Shown piece after piece: positions 34,745-45,166 of a stretch of 64,000 nt of DNA (position 1 is its first letter; each line of letters starts with the position of its first letter). Below the pieces are notes generated by a model. It worked only from the letters and a program-made list of their open reading frames with translations. It ran no database searches and had not been told where the DNA came from. The position numbers and the translations under genes were made by a program. Source of the stretch: Argyresthia goedartella. Its lineage: Eukaryota > Arthropoda > Insecta > Lepidoptera > Argyresthiidae. Location: contig OX463816.1 in the NCBI GenBank assembly GCA_949825045.1, positions 19,417,243 to 19,481,242 of the forward strand, given 5' to 3'.

Positions 34745-35105
34745 TCTACGTCTGCTTAAAATGAAAATTACAACCTTTCACAGTAACATCTGGTAGGCAT
34801 ACCTTAACAGCGTTAATTGCATCTTGCTCGAAATCAAGAAATACTTTATGTCGGTGCCATTCTGGCAAACATTGTTTGATAGACCTAAAAATATCTCTTA
34901 CGTATTTTGCAGTTTATTTGCTAAGAGTGCGAAAAGTTCAGGTATTATGTTCCGTTTCCTCATCATTTCTGCCAATATCTACTATATGCATGATATTAAC
35001 TGATAAAAGGGATTTGCACAACTTTTAATAGTGCCATCGAAAAAAATATTTTCTTTAATTTTATGTCGAGCTTTGTTTGATGCTTTTATTAGTATGCGTT
35101 CGTCT
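34745..35105 (-). pseudogene. MULE-type transposase remnant
   Basis: Reading the minus strand with one frameshift gives: FFDGTIKSCANPFYQL (first catalytic Asp in the DGT block), PELFALLANKLQNT, then KVFLDFEQDAINAV (second Asp) and VKGCNFHFKQ. These are the diagnostic blocks of Mutator-like (MULE, often FLYWCH-linked) transposases. In-frame stops follow SCI and after QNT, so it is dead. It overlaps no long open frame. It lies in the gene B intron. Confidence 0.7.
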
Positions 35106-35305
35106 TTTGTTATGATAAATAAATATTGGGAAACATAGGCAGCCTACTATGCAGGGGTCAGTTAAACTGGATCAATAACAATAACAGAAAGAGCAACAAT
35201 AACTTTTTTTCTTCAAAAATATGACCTATATTTAAAGTCAGTGAAATCGACTCTGCTCAACTAGTTTCTCATTATGCGTTTATTCGAAGACTCGTTGTAG
35301 ATGTC

Positions 35306-35636
35306 GCAGGCAATTTGTTTGATTCCGCATTTTACAAACGGCGTCGTCCGTTTACAAACGCGCTCTGCTATGTAATATTCCGAAGGCAAATTGACACTCC
35401 TTTACGTTTTAAGCATTTATTGTTGTTCTTACATGTTCAACCTAACACGAAGGATAAAGGGGGCTTCGCTTGGCTCACCCCCTTTACCCTTCACCTAAGC
35501 TACCGTAGTGTTTTGCCCTGATAATTTGCTATTTTAATTTCAATTTGTCAATTTGCCTTCGGCATATTACATAGCAGCGCGCGTTTGTAAACGGACGACG
35601 CCGTTTATAAAATGCGGAATCATACAATTTGCCTGC
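35306..35636. mobile_element. Long inverted repeat with repeat E core in its centre
   Basis: 91-base arms (35306-35396 and 35546-35636) are about 95% identical inverses (GATTCCGCATTTTACAAACG opposite CGTTTATAAAATGCGGAATC). The 149-bp centre holds an E core (35421-35520) with stem GAAGGATAAAGGGGG (35449-35463) against CCCCCTTTACCCTTC (35478-35492). Confidence 0.75.
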
Positions 35637-35639
35637 CAC

Positions 35640-35960
35640 ATAGATACCGAGAGCACAATCTTCATTTTTGCGAGTTCAGCAGTTGGATGTTGTGCTTCGT
35701 AGACAATGTCAGCCCATTTGCTTAGTCTTGAAATCACGTTTCTTGCCTGCAAGGTCTGGAATGTAGTTATCAGCTGATTTGACTTTGCGCTCCTCACTCG
35801 ACGATGTATGTATTGTTCTTCTAGGGTTTGTTGCTGTGTGGTCTAACTTTATCTAGGCTGTGAGGTTGATTCCGTGGTTGTGCTCCATATTCTGTTCCTC
35901 GTTCATTTGGGGGTTGATGTTGCACGTGTCGTTGTATGATATTCTCACTCTTTGTTCTTA
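35640..35960 (-). other. Coding-like remnant, probably from a mobile element
   Basis: The minus strand has an open stretch with FQTLQARNVISRLSKWADI and EAQHPTAELAKMKIVLSV, compositionally protein-like, and a neighbouring Gln/Pro/Asn-rich frame. It has stops and no start; I cannot name the family. Confidence 0.25.
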
Positions 35961-38016
35961 AGACTAGGCTGAAGGGCATAATCCTCTCCCTGTGGTAGTT
36001 ACTGTACTCTGTTATGGTGAGGTGCTCGATGAGATGACTGATGATTATGTTGATGATGATTGCTTCTGGCTGTGGAACTTTTGTCTGTTCCGGAACGCTG
36101 GAACAAAGTGTTGCATATTCCTTACACTTCTCTCTTCTTGGCTATCGCCGTAATTTTTGATCTTATGTGGTGAGTTGTCTTCACAACTCGCTATCAACCG
36201 ATCCTGCGGTCCACAGTTGAGGTTATGAGCTTGCTGGTGGCCGGTAACTTGACTTCTTGGCGCCTAATACCGCGTAATTAATGACTTGTATACAAGAGAC
36301 CATAGTTCACGAAGAGGTATTTCCGCATATCTGTGACGGCCGAACTACTACAGTAAATGAGGTCCGGCACAACGAGACCGAACGTTTTCCGCGGCCCCAC
36401 TGAACCATTTCGCGCGAAATAATAGATAGGTTTTATGTAATAGATAGGATCACCGTTTTATTTATGTAGCTGTGTCACTGTTTGTGTGAATGTGACCGCT
36501 GCTGGCTGGCGCTTGATGCGAAAGTTTTTGCTAGGATATAACTGACCGTGACTGTACATACAGTTAATCTTTTAGAGTTACGATTTTAATAATAATTAAA
36601 TTGACCTTCTGGAGGTCTGGGAACAACCCCATTCATGGGTTTTATCAAGCAGTTGACTGCATGTATCTATCTTACCTTGGTAACAATGTGATTACGATTA
36701 GGACCGTACAAACTTGGACCTACTTAACACTAATTGAGATCACTAATACCACCACGTTACGTAGCATATACTCGTAATTAGGGTGGTGTTATTATGTACT
36801 ATTCGTAGTAGGGTGACAGTGCCTTGTATCGCACACGTCAAACTTTTTTCACTTTTAATTTCCTCCCTTTAGCTACATATTTTTTCACCCATAAAACCAT
36901 CTAAGGTTACCATTATGCATTAAAATAGAACAACTTTGCCTGGGTTTTGAAGTTATTAATTTATTTAGCATCAGAGGCCCAATTTGTCTGGTATCGCAAA
37001 TTTCGAGCCCTTTGGTCAGATGGTTCCCTGATATCGCACACACATTCTAAACGTGAAAGGAGGCAACGACTAATAAAAAGACTTGTCTTTGCTAAATCAA
37101 CATAATATATTTTTATTTATTAAAGTAACATGAGTATATCAACACTTACTATGGCAAAAACAAATGTCACAAAATATTCTTCTAGGAACCGTTCAGAATT
37201 ATGACATATACTTATTATTATTTTCAATATAAAACCCTAGGACTTATAATTTACATTGAAAAGTCCACAAGCTATGATTATATTTACAACGGTTTTATAC
37301 ATAAAAATAAATTTTAACCCTTCTTTGATAGTGACTAAAATAATAAGCACAATATTTTGAACCTTATGCCATTTGTAATACGGTCAAAAGGCAATGAAAA
37401 AAAATATTCAATAAAAATATTACATATTCCATAAAAGAGTATAAAGCATCCAAATGCCTAGACCTATTCGTTGAGACATGTTTCGTTGTGGTAGGGACAA
37501 TTTTTTGCATGGTTCTTTGACAAAAGAAGTAAAAAAAATGTAAATTGTGGGGTAGCGTATAGCAGGTATATAAAATAGCTTTTCCTAATTGTATTTCAAA
37601 TGACTGATTATTTCAAAACAAATAATCAGTCAACGCTATGTGATTACGATAGACATAAGATAAAACTTGTATATTTAAATATCACCTTTACGACCAACGT
37701 AAAAAAATCTAAATTCTACAGTTGAAAATTAGGAATTTGTGATTAGAACCGCTATATTATTATTTCTTAAAATACGAAAAACAAAGGTTTGGGGCATAAA
37801 AGTAAAAAAAACATTTTATTTCTGCGAACGATTTTACTGTATCGCACACCCGTGTGACACCAGGATTTATACGAAATATCTAAGCCCAAGGCCGTATACC
37901 GATTTATTTGAAGAAAACATAAAATAAATAATCAAAGGAGTACTCTAATTAGAATATTATGTCATCTACGAATGCATTCAAAGTATAAGTATGTAAATGA
38001 CTACGACAATACGAAA
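35961..38016. other. Gene B intron, unassigned
   Basis: Nothing recognisable as coding. TATCGCAC(A/C)CAC occurs near 36828, 37030 and 37840. A perfect 13-bp hairpin (TGACTGATTATTT, 37601-37613 with 37620-37632) is present. Confidence 0.35.
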
Positions 38017-38160
38017 TCACTTACCCAATAAAAGCTCTGCATACATACTATGAGCAACAAAAATAACGAAAGTGGATGCGTCCAAACCGGTTGCACCTCC
38101 GCACACTGACAGGTCCAATGAATAGTTGGTCAAATTGAACTTGCTAGATTTGTTTACTAA
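38017..38160 (-). CDS. Possible isolated coding exon (weak)
   Basis: The minus strand reads FNLTNYSLDLSVCGGATGLD and STFVIFVAHSMYAELLLG up to a consensus donor GTAAGT just left of 38030. There is a CTAG acceptor-like site on the right but no pyrimidine tract. The adjacent 33 bases (38162-38194) recur inverted at about 40768-40800, so part is repeat. It may be chance or a transposon exon. Confidence 0.2.
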   Translation of the reverse strand, partial: LVNKSSKFNLTNYSLDLSVCGGATGLDASTFVIFVAHSMYAELLLGK

Positions 38161-38593
38161 ACTCCATTTCAATAGCATTTCATAATAATGTAAACAAGCC
38201 AATTTACACACGATTACGCCCTATCTACTTACATTTGAATGTCAATCCTGAACACATTCACTTAACAAGGAATCATTTATGGTTCTTACATCATTTCGAG
38301 ACCAAGTAACTCCCCTAAGATAGTTATTTTCTTGCAAAATTATCGAACGACGAATATTTCAATAGTTTGTAAAAAGTCATATTATTTTTTTACTCATCAA
38401 AGCGCATTGTCTTTGGAAAGTAAGTGTGGTTCATTCTTTTGAATCGATCCGATTCGATCGATCAATCGGTTTGATTGATTGATTTGTTGAATGTTGTTGT
38501 TGAATTGTTGATGAAAAGAATAATGAAGAACTTAAAGGAGATCTAGCTACCGAAGGAGGAGGTGAACCTAAAAAAGTGAAAAGAGGAAATATA

Positions 38594-39904
38594 CATAGTC
38601 AGGTCATAAGTTCTGTCACATGTGCAATATAAAATAATTTAGACATGTTTATTATTTATGTAAACATTTATATAGCAAAATGAACTTAATAAAACATAGA
38701 TTCTTATGGTAATGAAGTTTATTCAAAATGAACCCCGCGATTTTGAATACAGGCCTTTATTCTGCGCGGCCAGTCGTCTATCGCAGCACGAACGAGGTCC
38801 ATGTCAATATCGGCGGCTGCCTTAATCTAGGATGCCTTGAGTGACTCCAAATCAGGATGAGGCTTTGAGCAGTCCTTTTCCTCCAAGTGTTGCCATATCT
38901 TGTAATCTAACGGACTCAAATCTGGACTGGAGGAGGGCCAGTCTTCGTGCCGGATGAAGTCGATTTCACGCGCCGCCAGCCAGTCTTGTGTGCTTTTCGC
39001 TCTATGAGCTGGCGCAGAATCTTGTTGGAATACCCAGTGCCTGTTATTAAACATGGTATGAGAAACAGGTTTCACAAGGTTCTTGAGGACTGTATTTTGA
39101 TACACAACTGCATTCGTTTTTACGCCTTTCTCACAAAAATGTACCTCAGTTAAGCCCCAATAAGAGACTCAACCAAACCATGAGCGAGGATGGAAAATGA
39201 CCTCGTTAGACACGCGGAATACGGTTGCTCGCTTCTTCACTGCTGTGTGCGTACACCTTATCATTTTGTTTGTTGTAGCTCTCTTCCACGGTGAAAATTT
39301 TTTCATCCGAAAAAAGAATTTCCCGATGCTTTTTTCCCGCGTACCGCTTCAACAAAGCGCGGCATCTCTTCAGTCTCAGGTCCATTAAACGAGCGTCCAA
39401 ACGATGTCTTGTTTTTCTTCGATATGCCCTAAGCCCTAAGTCTTCATTTAACACCCTTTTCACCGTGGTCCTGCTTAACCCCATCTGAAGGGCCAACAGT
39501 TTCTGCTTACGTATGGGATTTCTTTGAATTCGCGCCTTCACAGCTTTTATCACTGCTGGAGTCCTAACAGAGCGAGGGCGACCACTTCTTGACCTGTCAT
39601 CTACACTAGAGTCTTCATTGTATCGTTTTATGGTACGTACGATAAACGAACCTTTTGGTTATATTCAAATTTTTCAGTAAGTCGAAAATCTGAATTGGCG
39701 CATAACCGCAACGATGCAACGCAATAACTGCGACACGGTCTTCTTTAAGTGTCCACTCCATATTTAAAAATGAGGAAAATTCTAAAAAGTACACATTTTT
39801 ATTTTCATGAAAAATTCGAAATTCGAATTCAATAAACTTTTTTGTGGCCAGCGTTCTAAATTCAAAAGTTTTTATTCTGTGACAGAACTTATGACCTGAC
39901 TGTG
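38594..39904 (-). mobile_element. maT-type mariner, copy 2 (full length, mutated)
   Basis: 1.31 kb with 27-bp terminal repeats and TA flanks. The transposase would start at about 39763 (MEWTLKEDRVAVIALHRCGY), with a GRPRS linker, HTH-like GLSRTTVKRVLNEDLGLRAY, FSDEKIFTVEE, QQDSAPAH and WPSSSPDLSPLDYKIW. There are 37 residues between second and third Asp (DD37D, the maT family). It is broken by a 4-bp GTAC insertion near 39632, a 2-bp loss near 39170, and a stop at about 38827 (copy 1 has a Leu-coding triplet there). Its termini are intact, so it might still be mobilised in trans. Confidence 0.9.
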
Positions 39905-40126
39905 TATATTTAAAAAAAAATTTACTTCATTCACTGTCCCTGTCCTGTGTCAGTGGGTATTGTTCCGAGTTCTCTGCGTTTTTCTATTTCCAGTAATTAT
40001 CGACGACTTTGCTTCTTGTATTTTGGATTAAGGACATTTTCTTTGCGATTTGGTTGGATTTATTATTGAAACGACGACATCTGCTTATAATCACGCATAA
40101 AAGCACAGTTACTCACAAAATTCGTA

Positions 40127-40498
40127 AAGGAAAAGAATAGAACAAAATATGTCGATGATCTCGCCTCATCTAAAGGAGTAACTGTGTTGCGCCTTCCTCC
40201 ATATCACTGTGAGTTGAATCCAATAGAACTGATTTGGGCACAGGTCAAGTCTTACGTAGGAAGAAATAATAAATCTTTTAAAATGGCAGTAATAAAAAAT
40301 TTGCTAAATGAAGGATTGGCGAGAGTCGGAGCAGATCAATGGGCAAAATGCGTCGGTCACGTTCAAAACGAAGAGGATAGGATGAAAAAATTAGACGGCC
40401 TTATAGATGTGGCTAGCGACGCTGTAACTCAGCCTTTTATTATAAATGTGACCGATGATGACACATCAAGTGATGATGAATCTGTCACAAGCGAATGA
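40127..40498 (+). pseudogene. DDE transposase C-terminal fragment
   Basis: Open to TGA at 40496. RLPPYHCELNPIELIWAQVK contains the third catalytic acidic residue (Glu in NPIE), and the acidic end DDDTSSDDESVTSE resembles the tail of the pseudogene at 58555-59979. No upstream catalytic domain is present. It could be a decayed copy or a captured exon. Confidence 0.6.
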
Positions 40499-41725
40499 CG
40501 CGCGTCAGGTTGGGATATTTCTCTATCTTCGGTTATTTTCTATTCTACTAAATTTTCTAAAACCATTTTGATTAAGTTTTTTAGTATGATGCTAGAGCTC
40601 GTCTAAGCTGAAATTACGCGCCCCACTCCTTGGTTTTGTACTAGTAATAGAAAAAAATCGATCGAAAATCGACAGCGAACTATATCTCTTTGATCAATGC
40701 CTTTGACATCAGTGTAGGTACAACACTCAAATCTCGCTCAATCATAGACAACTGTCAACTGACATTCTGTTTACATTATTATGAAATGCTATTGAAATGG
40801 AGTATACTTACATCCATAATTACAAATGAACCTCAAAAAGCGTGTTAAAAAGAGGTTGCATATAAAGTGCATTCAGCCGTTCACCCAGATTTAATCGCGC
40901 CCGCACGGTGCACCTGCACGCAATGAATGTGGTCATCGAAAATTTCTGCGAATGCCGTTAAATTTATAAAAAAATATAAATATTTGTGTTTTTAGTTTTT
41001 CGATTTCTTAAAAATTGACAAAGTTATGAGAGCCCAAAGTTCGACTCCCCGCGAAGCTATTTTTCAACTGAGCGTAGCATGTAGGAGCAGCGATGACGTC
41101 ACTTTACCCGTTAGGTGATCGGATCGGTCGGGCGGACTCATTCGGCTCAAATCGGCTCAAGCACGTCATAATGTAAAGAACTCCCCACAATACTCACGAA
41201 TAAAAACCAAAATGACCATGAAATACTGCATTGTGTTTAAGTTTCATATTCCATAAAGCTTCATTCACCCATACTGTCAAGTGTCCTAAAGAATCAAATG
41301 ACCTGTCACCTGCACTGCGAGGACGAGCGGCCGCCCGAACTCAGACTGACTGCGAGTCCTAGAGTGACGTCATCTTAAGCGCAGATGCCGTAAGACAAAT
41401 TCACAAAGCGTTTCGGAAATGCCCGATATGTTTTTGGTCTTAACTTCGGTAATACTGTGACAATTACAACAAAACAAAAACTGGTGTAATGCTCACAACC
41501 CTGACTTAAATACTAAGTGCCGCTTTTTGTAAGTTTCGCTTATTCATTGTGTATTTTATGATAAAATACGAATTATACGTATTATATTATAAATAGTACA
41601 CAAGTTAGTTAGCAAAGGGAATTTAAATGAACTAGTGACGAAAAAACATTTTCACGCTTCCAAAGAGAATAAAAGCACTACTACATATTACGCACTTCGT
41701 TACAAACTAGCAAATTCACTTGCAC
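40499..41725. other. Gene B intron, unassigned
   Basis: 40768-40800 repeats 38162-38194 in inverse. 41060-41400 has moderately GC-rich stretches (CGGGCGGACTCATTCGGCTC) with GACGTCA(C/T) sites. No gene or element recognised. Confidence 0.35.
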
Positions 41726-41727
41726 TT

Positions 41728-42131
41728 GGTGTATATGTCACCGTTAGATTGTCAAAACCGTTAGTTAATAAACTAAGGTTTTTTATCTCGTTAATTGGTC
41801 AACTATCGGCAGATAGTAACTGTAGCGTACAGCTTATTATATGACGCGTTAGTTGATAAACTAACGGTTAAAAACGTTAAATAGTAAACTGGTTTAAACT
41901 TGAATTGCAAACGAAACACCAGGGCAAACACTGCGGTAGCTTAGGTGAAGACTAGAGGGGGCGAGTGCAGCGAAGCCCCCGAAGTCATCGTGTTAAGTTG
42001 ACATGTAAGAACAAAAGAAACGTAAATTCTAAACCCTGTCGGTCTGGTTTACTATCTGTCGATAGTTGATCAGCTAACGCATTAGTTTATCAACTAACGG
42101 TTTTGAATATCTTACGATGACATATACAATA
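41728..42131. mobile_element. Second long inverted repeat with a repeat E core in its centre
   Basis: The left arm 41728-41820 is inverted at 42053-42131: GTATATGTCA opposite TGACATATAC, AAAACCGTTAGTTAATAAAC opposite GTTTATCAACTAACGGTTTT, and ACTATCGGCAGATAGT opposite ACTATCTGTCGATAGT. The E core lies inverted at about 41914-42020. The arms are unrelated to those at 35306-35636. Confidence 0.65.
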
Positions 42132-42254
42132 TGTAACAAAATGAATAAACTATAATGAACGACCTAGGAGTTTGAGTGACGGTAGATCTATGGCCACCAA
42201 CGCCATCTATCGATAGAAAGCTAAACTTACCATCTTTTTTTTTTATTTCATGCT

Positions 42255-42520
42255 GTTTGATTAGATTTTTCCTTATTTTCTTTTCCCTAAACCTCCTCCA
42301 GAATAAAACCAAATACGCTATGCTACGCATTAGGATCGGTCTGCAAGATAGCTACAAAAAGAGCCGCCTTAAAGGTATACTTCGCTAGAGCCCTCTATGG
42401 ACTAGCCGTCGTCGTCTGGGGAAACAGCGTAGATGTAGTTAGATAGAATCTACGTTGAACAAAAGAGGTGTGTTCCTATTTTGGACGACCTTAGTTGTAA
42501 CAGGGCTACGTGCAGTGGGT
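42255..42520 (+). pseudogene. Decayed CR1-like RT fragment
   Basis: Plus strand, mixed frames: YAMLRIRIGLQDS then YGLAVVVWGNSVDVV, equivalent to the YG-x-x-LWG block of CR1-type RT C-terminal regions seen at 6210, 19686 and 49294. Stops follow at once. Confidence 0.45.
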
Positions 42521-42734
42521 AGAATTAGATAGATACATAAGCGATGTAATGTAACACCTCCATCAAACTTGTAAATGAAACCCGCCATGTCGTTTTAAGA
42601 ACAACGTTCGACGATCTGCCAGCCTATAACTCGGCATATCGAAAAGTAGGGTGACAATGACAATAGATTTGGCTCGGTAGGTTGGGTTATGTTAGAACGT
42701 GTATGTGCAACCTGTGGAGCGAGGTTGCGACTGA

Positions 42735-42885
42735 AAGTAGTGAAAAGCCAAACTTCGCTAGAGCAAGTTATTATGGCTAAATTTCAGTTGTGTTATAGGT
42801 TAGGTTGGAACTTAGAAGAAGCAAAACCGGAGCGTAGCGATGCGGGGCGTAGCGAAGCGTATGCAAATAAAAACAACATTTGACA
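42735..42885 (+). repeat. Repeat H copy
   Basis: GGCTAAATTTCAGTTGTGTT and AACTTAGAAGAAGC match 21940-22085 in inverse. The open frame across it is not a gene. Confidence 0.5.
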
Positions 42886-43531
42886 ATGAGGATAATAAAA
42901 GTCTCTAAAATATCATATCGGTTACCCAATAGTAGTCCACCGACTCCCGTGTGATGGTCATCCTACTTTTCATGATTTGGTTTATAATCTAAAAAAACAT
43001 TATTTTTTTATTTATACAGAAATAGTCATCTAGAATACGTGCAACAATAAAAAATCATTGTAAAAACATTTGTTTATACGTAAAATTTGAACTTTGACCG
43101 ACTTTAAGTATAAATATTGAACTAAACCATTTTGATTTTGACGTTCCAATTTTTTTATAGCATAATTAATCTAAGATCAATGGGAAGGTAACAGTGCCAC
43201 TATTTTCTTCCCAGTTTGTAACACTGTTACTCAAGGCTATGACAAAATGGGAATCACATTCTATTTTTCCCAGTTTGTAACAGTATTACCAAGATGGGTG
43301 TGACATATGTAATAGGTTTAAATGATTTTAATTACTTTTATATTTTTTATGGTTTTTGTATTGCCTGAAATAAACAATTTATTATCATCATTATTATTAT
43401 TATAAAAGCACTGGCGCATTTTACAATTACAATTACAATTGCAATTACATTTTAATATGTTATGTTAAGAGTGATCTGCAGCGCAACCGTTCGTAGTAAC
43501 TATTATTTAGCTTGATTTATTTCCCTTACAG

Positions 43532-43663
43532 AAGCGGAACGATACGAGCGCAAGTAACAAGAAGTCCTTTGTGATATCATGGAAGCGTCTACAACAAATT
43601 CTTCTCTTCAAAGATGTCTACTGTCCCGAACCGAATACTAAACACATCAGGAACAAACTTTGA
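43532..43663 (+). CDS. Gene B terminal exon: basic tail
   Basis: A pyrimidine tract ending TTCCCTTACAG precedes the exon. It opens in phase 0 and encodes 43 residues to TGA at 43661: KRNDTSASNKKSFVISWKRL, then QQILLFKDVYCPEPN and a basic end. In phase with exon 29622-29732. The tail is basic and Ser/Lys-rich, and its start (KRNDTSASNKK) is loosely like the start of the gene A tail (LKRTSQNSS). AATAAA at 43932. Faces the NUDT6-like gene tail to tail. No known family recognised. Confidence 0.5.
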   Translation, partial: KRNDTSASNKKSFVISWKRLQQILLFKDVYCPEPNTKHIRNKL

Positions 43664-43931
43664 TAATGTATCGGCTTATTTGAACCCTAACGGCTGCACT
43701 ATGGGGGTAAAACTGAGGCATGCGCTCATCCTGCACTGCACCCCACTATACCTACCTAATAGTAGTCGTGTTTTCGACTATTTACACGTATTGGGACTAA
43801 ACTGTTTTTATTTCTCCCGTGATAAACAATAATCTAAGTACATGGTGTAACTTGGCTTGAACCTGACTGTACATCGATTTGTATACCTGCTTAGCATTAA
43901 TTTTATTTTTTATCGCACTAAGCACACAGTA

Positions 43932-43937
43932 AATAAA
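43932..43937 (+). promoter_or_regulatory. Polyadenylation signal of gene B
   Basis: AATAAA 268 bases after the gene B stop. On the other strand AATAAA is at 43967-43962, serving the NUDT6-like gene. Confidence 0.45.
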
Positions 43938-43961
43938 ACTATCAAAGAACATATATGTACA

Positions 43962-43967
43962 TTTATT
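43962..43967 (-). promoter_or_regulatory. Polyadenylation signal of the NUDT6-like gene
   Basis: AATAAA on the minus strand 210 bases after the stop at 44177. It is only 25 bases from the opposing signal of gene B, so the two transcripts probably overlap at their ends. Confidence 0.4.
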
Positions 43968-44176
43968 TGTTCTCCCATTTACGGTACAGTCGACCGGATA
44001 TCAAGTCCATATCATTATGTCACGATACACCACAAATGTACAATTGCATTTACTGATATCAAGTGTTATCAAACATAATGTTAAACGAACTGTGGAAACA
44101 AAATCTACGAAAATATTTACACGAATACCTACTTTACTGCGGTCATTTACGCTTAGACTACGATTCAACGAAAATT

Positions 44177-44553
44177 TCAACTTTGGTAATCTTCAAGCAT
44201 TAGGAAGCTCATAACTCTTTTATTTTGAGCCCAATTGACAGTTTTTTTGGTGAGGTCCAATTTTAACCTTCTGCTTTTTAGATCTAAAGCTCTTCTAACA
44301 ACTGTTCTGTTCCACTCATGCACGTGAGGATGACTGGTGTATTCCTCGATGTCCATCCACTGGCAATCTTTGACTTCTCTCTGTGAGATGGCGATATTCT
44401 CGGAGATCGCCTTCATCATGAGCAGAACGTAGATGTCCGAGTTGCCATACATCATGTTATGTGTGTGCCTGAACGTGACCAGCGATTGGAATTCTGACTC
44501 GACTCCGGTCTCTTCTCTCACTTCTCGCTTGCCGGCGTCAATTATGTCTTCAC
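44177..44553 (-). CDS. NUDT6-like Nudix hydrolase, last coding exon
   Basis: The exon starts after TTTCAG (44554) with two bases completing a Gly codon from the previous exon, and runs 124 codons to a stop at 44177. The join makes a complete Nudix box: GGYVERG then EDIIDAGKREVREETG, i.e. G-x5-E-x7-REV-x-EE-x-G, the Mg-binding helix of Nudix hydrolases. The remainder (FRHTHNMMYGNSDIYVLLMM, KDCQWMDIEEY) completes the fold. Together with the N-terminal part in the upstream exons this fits NUDT6-type proteins, whose substrates are not firmly known. Gene lies on the minus strand, convergent with gene B. Confidence 0.85.
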
Positions 44554-44857
44554 CTGAAACCGACGCAACACATCAACAGGGCCATTGCCAGTTCTAACAA
44601 GACAAGAAGCAAAGGTTTGCATTAGGTAAACATGTTTCTTACAATTGCAAAAATTTCTTGACAACATTGAATATGAATATTTGAAAATAGCGTTTATTAG
44701 GGCTAGTGTTTCAACGATTACCGAAAAATTCGAAAATTTACCACCAATAAATTCGAAATGACTGCCAGAATTAGTAAATGACCACCAAATTGTGTTTGGA
44801 TATATGATCCCCAAATCTTTTTATGTTTTGTGTTCATTTATGTTTTAAATATTTTTT

Positions 44858-44956
44858 GTTGTTCTTACATGTTTAACATAACACGAAGGATAAAGGGGGC
44901 TTCGCTTCGCTCACCACCTTTACCCTTCACCTAAGGTACCGTAGTATTTTGCCCTG
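44858..44956 (+). repeat. Repeat E core, copy 4, in the NUDT6-like intron
   Basis: TGTTGTTCTTACATGTTTAA, ACACGAAGGATAAAGGGGGC and TTTGCCCTGG match copy 2. The flanks (44700-44820 and 44970-45055) are loosely inverted (ACCACCAAAT...GATCATAT opposite TTTTGGTGATCATTTACC). Confidence 0.6.
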
Positions 44957-45166
44957 GCATTTTCTGCAACTTTTGGTGATCATTTACCCATTTCGTGTAA
45001 GATAAAAATATTTTGGTGATAATTATATTTGTTGCCGTTTAGTAGTAATGGTTGATATCAATTAACATGCGTAAGCTGAACGCACATTTATCAGCACACT
45101 ACGCGCCGCACGCGCAGTTTTTTAAGTACTGAGTACAGTTTTTTAAGTACTGAGTTTCTGAGTACA

